Shown here piece by piece: positions 34,040 to 57,399 of a stretch of DNA of 64,000 bases (its first letter is position 1; every line of letters begins with the position of its first letter). The notes below the pieces were generated by a model. The model was not told the origin of the DNA. It ran no database searches and worked only from the letters and a program-made list of their open reading frames with translations. Source of the DNA: Ancylostoma caninum (taxonomy: Eukaryota; Nematoda; Chromadorea; Rhabditida; Ancylostomatidae). A program made the position numbers and the translations under genes. The DNA lies in NCBI GenBank assembly GCA_037903475.1, contig JBAJFG010000287.1, positions 62,001-126,000 on the forward strand, written 5' to 3'.

Positions 34040-34330
34040 CCTAAAGGAGCGTGTAGAGCAGTGGCAAATCGCCCGCTGTTTGCTCGCACGATCAATGATG
34101 GTTCGATCCCGCCCAAAGCCAACCAAGCCTTCCATCTCTCCGAGGTCGGTACTTTTGTACCATAGGAGTCTGGGAGTGTGAAGCGCTGACTTGGTACATC
34201 CTGCACCCCAAGCAAGTCACTGTATGGGGAACATACGCATTCAGTGACTCTAGTATGCTCAGATGAAGTCGAAGGCTTGGCGCATCCCACAAACGGGATT
34301 GATTAATGGCGAGCACTTCATCCTTTATTC
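34040..34330 (+). mobile_element. tRNA-derived SINE-like sequence
   Basis: A B-box for RNA polymerase III, GGTTCGATCCC (34,100-34,110), follows an A-box-like TAGAGCAGTGG (34,053-34,063) at tRNA-like spacing. A long unrelated tail follows (aaccaagccttccatc ... aggcttggcgcatccc). The A-box has one mismatch and the tRNA arms do not fold fully, so this is a SINE or tRNA relic and not a functional tRNA. The species of parent tRNA is not decided. Confidence 0.5.
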
Positions 34331-35692
34331 CAGGAAGATTTCGAAGCTAGCGCATAGTCGAGCTAATTCGCACCGTGCAGGCGGGAACCATAATTTTGGC
34401 GCACCCTATATGAATTTGCAAAGTCGCGAGATACCACGTGGCGAGATGAGAACTTTATTTCTAAAGCACTATAACTATATTTACCTGTTCGAAAACTGAT
34501 TCTGTTAAAGCATATATGAACAGATATTAGCGTATGAGAAGGTGCAAATAGATTAGAGATGTTCACAACTATCAACAATTGTTCGTTTCGAAACAATTAA
34601 TGGGCAACATTGGAAAGTGTTCATCAGATTCAAGGAAGTACATGTAAGTGAAACGAAATATGCTGGGACTGAATAGCGACTAGGCACGAAAAATCCAACA
34701 CCGGTTGTGACTCGGACGCAACACCTTTCACATTTCTCGACAATTCGCATCAGTGACCATAGCCGTGATAGAATCACGTTAAGATATGCGCTTACGGATA
34801 GTTTTAGGCATATCTGGAAAATTAGAGAAGAGAAATGTGGTAAATAGAAAGCGAACCAACTTTAAAAAAGGTGACTGATTACCTGCAGAAAAAGCGAAGT
34901 ATCGGAGAACATGAAATCGAGTCATTATTATGGTTGGGGATGTGTACATGATGGACAAAGTTAACAGACGCACAAAAGATCACATGTGAAGAAGATATAT
35001 GCACAATACACATACCGGAATACAAAAAAACCATGCTACCCTCATGCAAAGCATTATGCTCAAAAGTCGCCTATTTTAATTGCACATTCCAGAAATTAAT
35101 TCCGTTATTATGGGTGAATCAGCGCAGCCTTAAAGATATATTGTAGAAGAGCAACTCCAAACGCTCAAGTGTGTTTGACTGAGACAAGCAAACATTCTTC
35201 TGACGAATACAAGTATGAAGCGCCTGTTGAGAACCGTCTAGGAAACCGGGCGGAAGAAGCAGAATACGCAATGCAGAAAACAAAGAAACCACGCTAGGAT
35301 TTGTAATCTGTCAGTAGATGTACGAGATGCCGTTTAAACAAACAAGAGTAACCAAAACTGCGCAGTTGTTGTCGTATGACCAGCTCCCACGAGTATCAAC
35401 AAAATGCTACATAATACTTATGAATGAGAAGGTGGTCATCACTTAGGTTATTCTCCTTGATAGCTATCATCCCCGTACTGTCCAACACCATATCCCGGAT
35501 ACGTTATAACCACGCAAGTAACCAAAAAAGTGGTGATGTCGCTATCGCAAGAAACGAATTGGGCATAGTCAACAAGAAGGTGAAAAACTTCTGAGGCAGG
35601 ATAAATGAACAATGAAACTGCCTTTGCACCTACAAATCCAATACATTCGGCAGTAAACAAAACGCAAACTTAGTCCTTCGTATATCACATCT
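34331..35692. other. downstream flank of the sel-5 gene
   Basis: Includes the 3' untranslated region of the minus-strand sel-5 orthologue. An open minus-strand stretch at 35,448-35,660 follows an atttgtag acceptor and could be an alternative 3' exon (it ends GYGVGQYGDDSYQGE). The rest shows no gene. Confidence 0.35.
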
Positions 35693-47245
<11,553 letters not shown>

Positions 47246-47260
47246 TCCCCTAGAAGAAAA
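47246..47260 (-). promoter_or_regulatory. probable SL trans-splice acceptor of sel-5
   Basis: On the minus strand, attttcttctag precedes ggga and the ATG. A polypyrimidine tract plus AG only four bases before the start codon is typical of nematode spliced-leader addition. It could instead be the end of an intron after an unseen 5' exon. Confidence 0.55.
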
Positions 47261-47753
47261 TACGACATTGAAACACTATTCCTCTTAACAGTGGTACGAA
47301 CAACAAGCCAACGAACTTCTGCTTTCATATGATCAGCTGATTTCTGCCATATATGATAGGCAAATAATCAGCTGTTCATATCTAACCCCGTTCCAAGTTG
47401 ATGTAGGAACGACAGTGTTCCTTCCCACACCCCCTAGCTTCAGGGCAACCTACTCTGCATATCATAAACAAGCGAAAACGTAGAAGAAAGCCAATACGAT
47501 ACCACAGGTGACGACCACGAAGCCGACAAGATACGAACGGCAAACTGTCGAGATCAACATCGCAAAAAGCTTCAAGTTATGCTCAAATGGAGGAAAAATA
47601 TGCATGACTCAGAGGATTGCTCTCTGCCTCAAAACAACTCCAATGATCGATGTGAAACGGGACTGCGCCGGCGCACCTTGTGAAACACGGAAGTGGTCAC
47701 TCAGCCGGCCGCAATTACACGGAACACCAAGAATTTGACGTCTTCCCTCTTGA
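47261..47753. other. upstream flank of sel-5
   Basis: Expected to hold the sel-5 promoter. No recognisable element or convincing exon here. Confidence 0.3.
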
Positions 47754-48238
47754 GTGTGAAGCAGGGATGAGCGGATTATCCGTATCCGGTTAGCCGTTTT
47801 GCCGTTATCCGTAGGTTTCGGCCCGTCATTTATCCGGGCTTTTGGAGCCGGATAACGGTGCGGACAAGGCTGAAAATATTGGCTTCATTCAGAGGAGAGC
47901 CTCCATTCGAAGAAGGATAACTGGATCTAGCGGGTTTTACGTCATCAGTGATTTAGAATCTTCTAGAAAGTTAGGAGAAGATAATACAGACATGTAGCTC
48001 TTCAAAAAGAAATGCTCTTGTTCACGTTTTCTGGGTCGCCCCACAAAGTGAGGCAGTCACCTCGAGACCATCATTTATGTACTTGTGAAATCATCGACAA
48101 CGTTGGCTAATGTTCGGCTTTTAACAGTAGTCTCCTCGCAAGGTTCATTTCGAATATTCATTGAACCCAGTGGCGAACGCAGAAAGTGGGTGGGAGGGGG
48201 GGGGGAGCACGTGGGAAAAAAGTGGGGTTCCCCCCACG

Positions 48239-48693
48239 TTAAGGGCAATTTATACTGGATGCGTGCGACTGACGCACGTGCGTCTATATGATGAAGAATA
48301 GTACCCAGTCGCATCGCAGTCGCAGCTCAGACGCATGGGTTCACGGCCTCACGGCGGCCGCGCGTTCTTTTCATTGAGGATATACAGGGAACTCCAAAGG
48401 TACGCGGACAGGGGCGGGACCGCGGTGCGCCTCTGCTGGGCAGAGACACGAGCGCTCTGCATGTGGCTCTGGTTTCTCTGCTTCTGCGGCAGAGAGCAGA
48501 GAAACCAGAGCCACATGCAGAGCACTCGTGTCTCTGCCCAGCAGAGGCGCACCGCGGTCCCGCCCTTGTCCGCGTACGTTTGGAGTTCCCTGTACATGCA
48601 GTGTTGACCGGTCTTCATGGAAAATCCCTTGCAAATGGATGCTTGCGACTGATGCGCGACTGGCGCACGCAGCTAGTATAAATTACCCTTTAA
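48239..48693. mobile_element. TTAA-flanked hairpin element, 455 bp
   Basis: TTAA lies at both borders. The ends gggcaatttatactgg and, reversed, agggtaatttatactag are inverted repeats. Inside, 48,385-48,595 fold into an almost perfect hairpin with about 95-bp arms starting gggaactccaaaggtacgcg and an 11-base loop. TTAA suggests piggyBac-type mobilisation, although the ends start GGG and not CCC. A G-run (gtgggaggggggggggagc) lies just outside on the left. Confidence 0.78.
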
Positions 48694-48789
48694 AGGCCCG
48701 GGCGGAAAATAAATTCGACTAAATATCAACTACATAACTAATAAAAGCTGTTTTGAAAATAATAAAAATGAGCATTCATTACTTATGTA

Positions 48790-49375
48790 TCGGTACTATT
48801 GTACCGCTATTGAGCCCAAACTCAAAACCATGGATTCCTCTGAAAACTTGCATACAGAGATAATCCGATGTGCTGATCACGAATATCACATTCATTCCGC
48901 ATGATAGTATCGATTTTATTGATTTTATCGATTTTTTCCCATGTACGGACCTCCTCTCGGATCGCTCTGGAAATTTACCTGCTGGGGTTTCCGAAGGTGC
49001 TGGTTACAAAAATGATGAAGATTTCGCAAGGAAAGGTCGACTTGATGGGGAAAACTCTAGTGAAGTCGGCGATTACATCGCCCTACAGATAAAAACATGG
49101 AGAGAACCAACGAAATCGAGGCTATGATGCAAAACGGTTGTAATATTCGTGATCAGCAATTTCAAAAACCTCTAAATGCATATTCTCAGAAAGATTTGAG
49201 ATACGAGTCGAACATGAAAAAAAAATCGATAAAATCGATAAAATCGATAATATCATGCGAAGTGAATGTGATGTTCGTGACCAGCACATCAAATTACCCC
49301 TGTATGCAAGTTTTCAGAGGAATCCATGGTCTTGAGTATGGGCTCGGTAGTGGGGCCGCTCAAGTACAATAGTAC
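48790..49375. repeat. large inverted repeat with tcgatttta tracts
   Basis: Arms of about 155 bp (48,790-48,948 and 49,210-49,375) are complementary: aaaccatggattcctctgaa pairs with its complement near 49,318, then cttgcatacag, cacattcattccgcatgat and tatcgattttat. The middle includes more cgattaca and tcgat-type sequence. The tcgatttta runs resemble those inside the Helentron-like elements at 50 and 55 kb. Confidence 0.8.
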
Positions 49376-49510
49376 CCGTTATCCGGTCATTTCTGGCCTA
49401 TCCGTTATTCGCACCGTTATCCGGGTCGCGAGAAGTCTCGAATCCGTTCATCCCTGGTGTGAAGCCGGACGTGAAGTGATCCTTTCACTTGACTTATGCG
49501 AATCATGTAT

Positions 49511-49652
49511 AGTCTTTTTCAAAAATTTTTGCCTTACGCTGAACCGCCCGTCAGGTTAGCCATGTCAGACCGCGTATGATAATGCATAGGTAATGCGGCG
49601 CGGCTTAGCAGATGGGCGGTGAAGCGTGAGGCATGAATTTTTGAGGAAGACT
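49511..49652. mobile_element. foldback MITE, copy B
   Basis: Same family as 11029-11171: ends AGTCTTTTTC and GAGGAAGACT, inner gccttacgctgaaccgcccg and its partner, and the same centre gtatgataatgcat. Its arms are more diverged than copy A. Lies just outside the right end of the hAT-type element. Confidence 0.82.
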
Positions 49653-49659
49653 GTAATTC

Positions 49660-50110
49660 CTAACATGAGGGGCTCCACTCTGGTTACTATTCGCACAAAT
49701 ACTTCAAAAGCAAAACTGAAAGCAGGACCACGCATAGTACTTTTTGAAGCTGCATCCATACTGAGACTATGGATGGAGGTGCGGCTCATGTTTCTACAAA
49801 TGATGAGTTGATTTGGCATTTCTGCATCGTTGAATGATCTGTCCAGTGGTCGTCGCATAGATGCAGAGAGTGTCGAAGGAAGAGCATTTCTCGCGGAGTT
49901 GAGAGACACGCGACGCGACCGTACCGGTCGCGTTGTTATCCTCGTTGCTATAGAAACCGTATTTTGTTCTTGAGGATTGGTTAGTATTTTTTTTATTTTT
50001 GACATCATATAGAAGGAAAGCTATCAAAAAAAAACCCCTGATTTGGTATTACGGCGGACGTATTGACCACGCACGCATGAAGGACGCGAGTCTGTGACTC
50101 CTATTTATTC
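49660..50110. other. unassigned DNA
   Basis: No gene or repeat recognised. Open frames on both strands overlap each other and lack splice support. Confidence 0.3.
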
Positions 50111-50394
50111 CTAGCTAGCTGCCGTACCCGGCTTCGCTCGGGTGTTTTACAACCTTGGCTACATCACACTGCTGAGGCCAATTACCATCACCAACAAGTT
50201 CATTAAAATCTCCATAATTTTGGTGACCAGCATGTTAGCGAAGCCCAGGTGACCCTCTCCCATCGTCTTGTGGGCGAAAAGTTAGCAAAGCTATTTCGGT
50301 GGCATTGAATCGACGTATTCGTACAAAGTGGTTGTCATATTCATACTCGGCATATCGAGGAACCCCAGGAGAGATGTCTTCACCGCTCCATTGG

Positions 50395-50910
50395 GCGGAA
50401 GAGCTAAAAATCAATAAAATCGAAAAATCGACATTCCATGCAAAATGTTTGTCATATTCGTATTCAGCCTATTGAGAAACCCAAGAAGACATGTCTTTGT
50501 CCGTCCCCGGGCGAAAATGGGGAAAAATCGATAAAATCAATAAATCAATATTTCGTGCAAAATGGTTGCCGTATTCGTGTTCAGCGCATTGAGATACCCC
50601 AGTAGACATGTCTTTACCACCCTACGATCAAGAATAGCGAAAAATCGATGAAATCAATAAATCGATAAATTGGTGCAAAATGGTTGTCATATTCGTGTTC
50701 AGCGCATTGAGGTACCCCAGTAGGCATGTTCTCGCTAGTCCCTGGTCAAGAAGGGCGAAAAATCAATAAAATCAATAAATCGATAAACTGGCGCAAAATG
50801 ATTGTCATATTCGTGTTCAGCGCATTGGGGTACCCCAGTAGGCATATTCTCGCTAGTCCCTGGTCAAAAAGAGCGAAAAATCAATAAAATCGATATAATC
50901 GATAATCCCA
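50395..50910 (-). repeat. 118-bp minisatellite inside the Helentron-like element
   Basis: About four to five units. Repeats of gcgaaaaatcaataaaatc begin near 50,637, 50,755 and 50,873. Each unit also carries catattcgtgttcagcgcat and accccagtaggcat. Earlier units are more diverged. Confidence 0.85.
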
Positions 50911-51003
50911 GGTGCAAAGTAGCCTATAACCTCCGCCGGCCAGTGGAGAGTCTACCTGCAAAATTTGGTCCCGATCGGTTCATCCTCCGCGATTTCTATT
51001 CGG

Positions 51004-51572
<569 letters not shown>

Positions 51573-51591
51573 TCACTTTTATATATACAGA

Positions 51592-52561
51592 TCTGATTGT
51601 GAGTAAATTATTTCCTAAGCAAGGGCTGCCCAAGTAAGCATGTTAAGCGATAATCAAAGCTTTCAATTTCGGGAGAATAGCGCGGATGAGGTGCCTTAAC
51701 CCAACCTCGTCATTCTAGCCTGCGGGCACTTACCACCCATGGGCGAAGCGTCAGGGCGTTTTGCCACTTTGAACTTGGGAAAAATAACCGAGCGTAGCCC
51801 GGAAGATGCCTTCGGTGACTTTAGCACCTTATTGACCGCTTCAGATCAAAGCTGAACAATCCGCGTCGGGAAAAGACTGGGAAAAGCGGTTTTCTACACG
51901 ATACCCAACAGGACCTTATACGCGCTGCTCTCCCAAGTGCTCTTGCGAAGCAGGGCAGCCATTATGGATCAGCGAACGCTGTGGACATGGTCATACGAAG
52001 ATCGAAAATCTCACGGATAGCATCCGTTAGCAGAGCACTTAGAAGAGCAGCGTTTCTTTCGTCTTCTGATGAAGAGCCATCTAAAAAGTGATCACTTCAA
52101 AAGGTGCTCCTTTCAGCGTCAAGGTGAGCTGATCAGCGGGACGACGTCGAATAAGTAAAGTTCTTGGACCGAATTAATTGTGAAATTATGACCTCGACAT
52201 TGCCGGACGCAGGAGTTCTCAGTCAGTGGGTCGTGGAAAAAAAGTGGCAAGTGGACGCCGCTCCATGGAACCTAGATGTAAATAAAATTGCAAAATATTT
52301 AATTTTATGCGGATGATTTGAATCATATTTTAAACAATAGCACAAAACTCGCTAAAAATAAGCTTATACATATCTTGATATTTAAAAGTATGTAATTTCA
52401 AAAACACAGATCAAGCCGAAAAAGGCTGCAAGATTTGCGATATTTAGCTATGTCATGGCTCAGAAGGCACGACTAGCGTTTAAATTCTTTATTTTGTTAT
52501 GTAATTCGCTATTCACATTGACTGAAGTAATGCTGTTTGAATCTGAGAGCAGTATAACATC
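51592..52561. other. unassigned DNA
   Basis: No open exon or element recognised downstream of the Helentron-like element. Confidence 0.3.
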
Positions 52562-55500
52562 TCATTTTTTGTTGTGACGGTGCAGCTGATTGTCTATGTC
52601 TATTACCACGTACGTTGGATCGCCCCAGTTCGCGTCTTTCACAGTCTTCTTTCCTAACTCTTTTGTGACGAGCCTTTCATACTTGTAAAGCCCTGAAGTA
52701 TTACAATTATTAGTGGAGACTTTTGCAACGAAAAATCTGTTACACCTCAATGTACAGTGCCGGTCAATCATTTCTGCACCGGAGAAAATTGTCAATCTTC
52801 TCTGCCGCACCGCACCACCTACGCAGCGCGGCAGACCACCTACTCAGTAGTTGTCAGGCGTTGCGGGTATTGATTTTTTGCTTATGTTTCCCACCTTTTT
52901 CTTTATTACTTTTTCTTCATTTCAAAATGCTTGGGTGGAAACATAAGCAGAACATCAATATCGGCAACCCCCGACAAGTACAGAACCCAGCTTATCTGCC
53001 GCGTAGGTGGTGCGGCGCGGCAGATCAGATTGGCGGTTTTCCATGATACGGAAATGACTGACCAGCATTGACCCGTTCTAGTGAAATTTATCTTCCCATA
53101 TTTTCTGAAAACCAATACACAGCAGAGACGTCTACAGCGAAATGTACAATTACCTGCACTAATCTTTCCCAAACAAGGTGTCGAAATTCCGAGTGCTTTT
53201 GCTCGGAGTTATTGCTTACCTCTTTCCATCTCATGACGCACAAATATGCTAATGCTAGATGTGCTTCTGTTCCTGGCTAGTCGTTGCATTTGTAACACTG
53301 CGTTTATGAGATCAGCTTAACGAGAATATTCAATTTTTTGAGGTACGAAACGAAAATTTTATGGCAGGATTTGAATGAGGGACTTTCTTCGCTCTCCTTT
53401 CTCCTCTTTCTCATGAACACAGCTTGACCCATGCTTATCTTTCAAGGTGCAGGTGCATTATTGCGATCATCCATGGTAAAAGTGCTAAGGTTCCCAAATT
53501 TATCATGTACCTGGCACACATCAACGTGTTTACTCATTCGTAATGTTCTCCATACAAAGCTGTTACCCATGGGTAATCATGCATTCGGGCCCTAGTTTTT
53601 GAGTATGATTACCCAACCTCTGTGGTTCTCTGAAAATGTTTGACCCCTTCCCCCCTCTCCTCTGTTTTCTCCCATTAGCGCTGCGGCAATGCTCAGACTC
53701 AGGTTTCTCAGGTCCAGAAGGTATAGATACTCACCTAATCCCGTCCACTGATCTCGTCACACTGTAGGATGGATCGAGATTCAGAACAGTTCCAATGAAA
53801 TGCGCGAATGTGCAAACAATCCGGGCATCAAACGAAGATCGTGCGAAGCGTGCAAGCGGATCAGAAGTACTGGGCTCGGATGCAGACTTGAGATTACCCA
53901 TGGTAAACGTGTTAACTTACACGAATTCCCTTCACCTTGCACACACCAATATGTTCACCCATACCTGAGCAATGCCCCTTCTCTTCCCCATTATAATTTT
54001 GTAAAATCTATCACATCAAGATAAGGACAGTTATGCTTACCAATTACACAAAGCTTAGGGATGATTATTCGTTTATTGGTGGTTTCTCTTCCGTAGATAT
54101 AACTTTCCACAATAATTTCTTCTTTGGTCTGAATCAAAGAGCAACCGTCCAAACATATTGTTACGAACCTGGAGGGATTACTATCAGCCCTGTAGGTCAA
54201 CGGGATTTCCGCAGCAGAACGGCGGCAAGATTGATAAATGCAGAGAGGCTCTTTTTCTACTTCGGATAAGAAACACGGGAAATCTGCATCTCGACAAGTT
54301 CACAACTTTTCTCGTTAGCTACACCTTCATCTTGATCGAACGAAAAATCCCTGAGAGTGATCGAAACACTCGTCTTACAAGATTTACACCCACTGTACTC
54401 ATGAGTAAAAAAAGAATTTGACTTATTTGGTACTGAAAAGAAGCCCTTTGTAACAATTTCTGAGTGCTTTCAGTGAACATATAGACTTTTGATATTAATT
54501 TTAATTATTTTAGCAACTAGGACAAGCTACATACATTTCTGTAGATGTTGTAGGTATGGTACGAAGAAAGAAGCATATGAACTACTAGTCCGGATTCAAA
54601 CTCATATAGGTTCAAAACTTCTAGCTGCTTAAATTTGTCTCGTAACAGTATTCAATTCAGAAAGGGAGAACTTTTATTTTCGCAGTTCTAGAAAGATAGA
54701 AGCTGTTGTTGTTGTTGTTGAAATAAACACCACACAAAGTACTGGTAGGTAGCACTTTTGGCTGCGGACCTTTGGGCATATCATCGAAGCTGAGGAAAAA
54801 CTCTACCCTCTCAAAAAATCTCCCACAGCCCACGAATAGTCTTTGGAAGGGTGTTGCTCCGCTATTGGTTAGTCTTTTAATTCATTACGCAACTACTGCT
54901 TCACAAGCAAATTTCTAGAACCTTACTACTTTCTGTACATGCGTCACAATAGACATCTGGGATGCAGTGGAGTTTGTTGGGAATCAAGCTGTGAGAAAAA
55001 AGCTTTCCACAAACCGGCATCGTTTCACTACGCTTGTCATCTATAAGTTTCTCAGCTGCTGCACAGAGACCTCTTAAATTTGGTGAACGATTTGCCAACG
55101 TACGCACTTCATACCGTGAAATTCGATTGCTGCAGTAAGCCAGAGGGCAGTTTGGTATATCACCTGAAAGACCGAGGATATGGATCATGCCATCGAACAC
55201 TAAGACAACAATGGTGCTGAAAGCCTTGGAATGTTTGGGGATTACTGCACTGGGACCTTTCAGATGGGAAAAATGTGCGAGCAAACAAGGTTAGAAATTC
55301 CAATCCCATGAACAAAACATAGGCCATTTGACTCACGATTGACCACGTCATGGTTGATTTTCTCTGATAAACAGTCGTAGCAAATCCGATGTCGACAATT
55401 GATGAGGTGCATTCTAGCTGCGTTCACGCACGGGAATGCTCCCCGACGAGCTTCACACCTAGATAGAAATTTCGAATGTCACTTAGGATACAGGGTGAAA

Positions 55501-57236
55501 TTCAGAAGAAATCTGTATATATAAAAGTGAAAGTTTGTATGTGTGTGTATGTATGTAATGAATAGAAATCGCGGAGCGTGAACCGATCCGCACCAAATTT
55601 TGCATGCACATTCATTGCAGGCCGGCGGAGGTTATAGGCTACTTTGCACCTGGGATTATCGATTGATTTATCGATTATATTGATTTTTCGCTATTTTTGT
55701 CCGGATGTCGGTGGGGACATGTCTACTGGGGTATCTCAATACGCTGAACACGAATATGACAACCGTGTTGCGCCAAATTATCGATTTATTGATTTTATTG
55801 ATTTTTCTCTATTCTTGATCATGGGGTGGTAAAGACATGTCTACTGGGGTATCTCAATACGCCGAACACGAGTATGACAACCATTTTGCACGAAATATCG
55901 ATTCATTGACATTATTGATTTTTCGCTCTTCTGGTCAATGGAGCTGTGAAGACATGGGGTTTCGCAATACGCTGCATACGAATACGACAACCATTTTGCA
56001 CGAATGCATCGATTCAATGTCACCAAAATACCTTTGTTAACTTTCCGCCCCATAAGTCGATCGGGAAGGGTCACTTGAGCTTCATCGATTATTGTATTGG
56101 TCTCAGCAGTGTGATGTGACCGAGGTAGTAAAACACCTGAGCAAAGCCGGGTACGGCAGCTAGTTTCAAATATAATTCCTGGGGAATTCTATTCTCGGAG
56201 CCCTTATGGAAAAGTTTCTTCCACCTATATGCCAGATGATACTATTAAATTCAGAAATACTCAGGACCCCTAGGACAACTTGCTGGCAAGCATTTGGCAA
56301 ACAGGTTTATGATCGCATCTGAAACTTGCTCGCATCAAAGCCTGTTGACAACTTGTTTTCGTACTTGCTTTCACCCGTTCTTGCCAACAAACTGTCTGCA
56401 AGTTGTTTTGGTTTAAAAGTGGTCTGACAAATTGTTGTTGGGATTCGACGTAGACGAGAAATTTCAGGTGTTCGTATTCTTATATTGATTTTTCTGAGTT
56501 TCTGATAATCTTGCAGGTTTGTATAGCAGGTGCAGGCAATACAACATCAGATGAATGTTGTGGCCTGCACGACGCAGTACACCCCGTCGCGGAGCGGCAC
56601 ATTGGCCTCCCGCCGCACCGAGACTACAATACAATCTATTGTCGTCCTCCTGTTCCTGCCTAAAGCTTCGGTGCCGCGGTGAGGTGTCGTTAGGGCCAAG
56701 ACCAGCACAAAACAGAAATCTCTGTCACCTTTGTCTTTCCTCTAAATCAAGCACGGATAAGGTATGAGATCCAAAAGCGATTTTTGTTGCAGCGCTTCCT
56801 TCTACTCCTGCAAACTCTTTTTTTCAAATTTATTTGATCATGTTCTCACCTGCTCTGCACCATGTGGTTTAAACTGTGTGCATACCTGCCATCTCATCAA
56901 CGATTACATCTGAGGACCTTGTGCCGGCACATAAAGGGGCTGGGCAAAGTGTTCCTAGAAGTGAACGAAGTGAGTTGTTGTGGATAATTATAATATCATA
57001 GGATGGAGCATATTGTAATAATATTAATATAATAATTAGTATAATAATATTAATTATTTTCACAGTCACAATATTATTCTTCTCTTTCTCAATCATTTGA
57101 CGATGCGAAGGATACTGGTGTTTTTTTTTATGTGAAGATATGGATTTACCTGTATATTGTGCGAGGCACTGCACACAGAAGTTGTGCTTGCAGCTCAGCT
57201 CCTCAAAAGGATTTTCATATTTTTGATTAATTGGCA
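52562..57236 (-). CDS. tandem RING-like zinc-finger protein (partial model)
   Basis: Probable E3 ubiquitin ligase-type protein of unknown identity. Supported exons in coding order: 57236-57150, 56954-56886 (joined in phase 1), 55458-55337, 55163-54927 (joined in phase 1), 54168-54041 and 52692-52562 (joined in phase 1, ending in TGA). Module 1 reads LSCKHNFCVQCLAQY then LCPAPLC. Module 2 reads CEARRGAF, INCRHRICYDCL, then NCPLAYC. Both have the C-x-H-x2-C-x2-C ... CP-x(2-3)-C half of a RING finger. A later CxxC (VYCDACT) may bind another zinc. The last two exons read CLDGCSLIQTKEEIIVES and GLYKYERLVTKELGKK. Exons linking 56,886 to 55,458 and 54,927 to 54,168 were not found (phases demand at least one each), and the 5' end is missing. 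Introns hold a Helentron-like copy and a foldback. The family is not recognised beyond RING-like. Confidence 0.6.
52786..53043. mobile_element. foldback element in the last intron of the RING-like gene
   Basis: Arms of roughly 107 bp: tgccgcaccgcaccacctac at 52,803 and its partner gtaggtggtgcggcgcggca near 53,003. They continue inward to tattgattttttgcttatgt and acataagcagaacatcaata. The spacer of about 40 bp is A/T-rich. Arms differ at about 20 percent. No target duplication seen. Confidence 0.78.
53050..54040. other. intron sequence, nothing recognised
   Basis: Lies inside the final intron of the RING-like gene. No element or exon was supported. Confidence 0.3.
54169..54926. other. intron with unresolved exon(s)
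   Basis: At least one exon of the RING-like gene should be here. A small minus-strand candidate near 54,335 (preceded by cactctcag) reads RIFRSIKMK but its end phase does not fit. A ttgttgttgttg run lies at 54,705. Confidence 0.3.
55512..56164 (+). mobile_element. Helentron-associated (HINE-like) element, second copy
   Basis: Starts TCTGTATATATAAAAGTGAA, then a short gt-rich tract, gcggaggttataggctac, three diverged 118-bp units (each with tctactggggtatctcaata or similar) and ends with acctgagcaaagccgggtacggcagctag. The hairpin stem is partly decayed here. Inserted in an intron of the RING-like gene, opposite in orientation to the copy at 50 kb. Confidence 0.8.
56165..56885. other. intron sequence with a GC-rich patch
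   Basis: Between RING-like exons. A GC-rich stretch at 56,550-56,720 is open on the plus strand, but it has no supporting motif. The missing linking exon may be here. Confidence 0.3.
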
Positions 57237-57268
57237 CTCAGAAACAAATAAGAATTCTGTTGTCCGGA

Positions 57269-57339
57269 ATTCTGATACAGTGCCGAGGAGTCTAGTAAAC
57301 GCTCACAATTTATTAGACTCCTCGGCACTGTATCGGAAG
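57269..57339. repeat. 21-26 bp hairpin
   Basis: gatacagtgccgaggagtct (57,274 onward) and agactcctcggcactgtatc (to 57,334) are perfect complements. The stem extends with one mismatch toward a short loop. Lies just upstream of the first supported RING-like exon. Confidence 0.8.
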
Positions 57340-57399
57340 TTCAGCCCGGCAGCAGACAGAATTACCGTAATTTGTGAGTATAATGGGTCCGAATCATCC

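Larger units (their letters stand above)
47762..49456. mobile_element. hAT-type element with perfect 8-bp target duplication and nested insertions
   Basis: Left end CAGGGATGAGCGGATT and reversed right end CAGGGATGAACGGATT. Directly outside both ends is GTGTGAAG (47,754-47,761 and 49,457-49,464), a perfect 8-bp duplication. Subterminal ccggataacggtgcg motifs occur on both sides. No transposase was recognised. The interior is largely occupied by a TTAA-flanked hairpin element (48,239-48,693) and a large inverted repeat (48,790-49,375), so the original element was much shorter. The same ends occur at 33,488-33,697. Confidence 0.9.

Noticed and set aside
34091..34125. A functional tRNA gene
   Set aside because: Only the internal promoter boxes are recognisable; acceptor and anticodon stems do not pair.
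48335..48681. Several overlapping 70-90 codon frames with nearly the same sequence on both strands
   Set aside because: They are mirror translations of the 95-bp hairpin arms.
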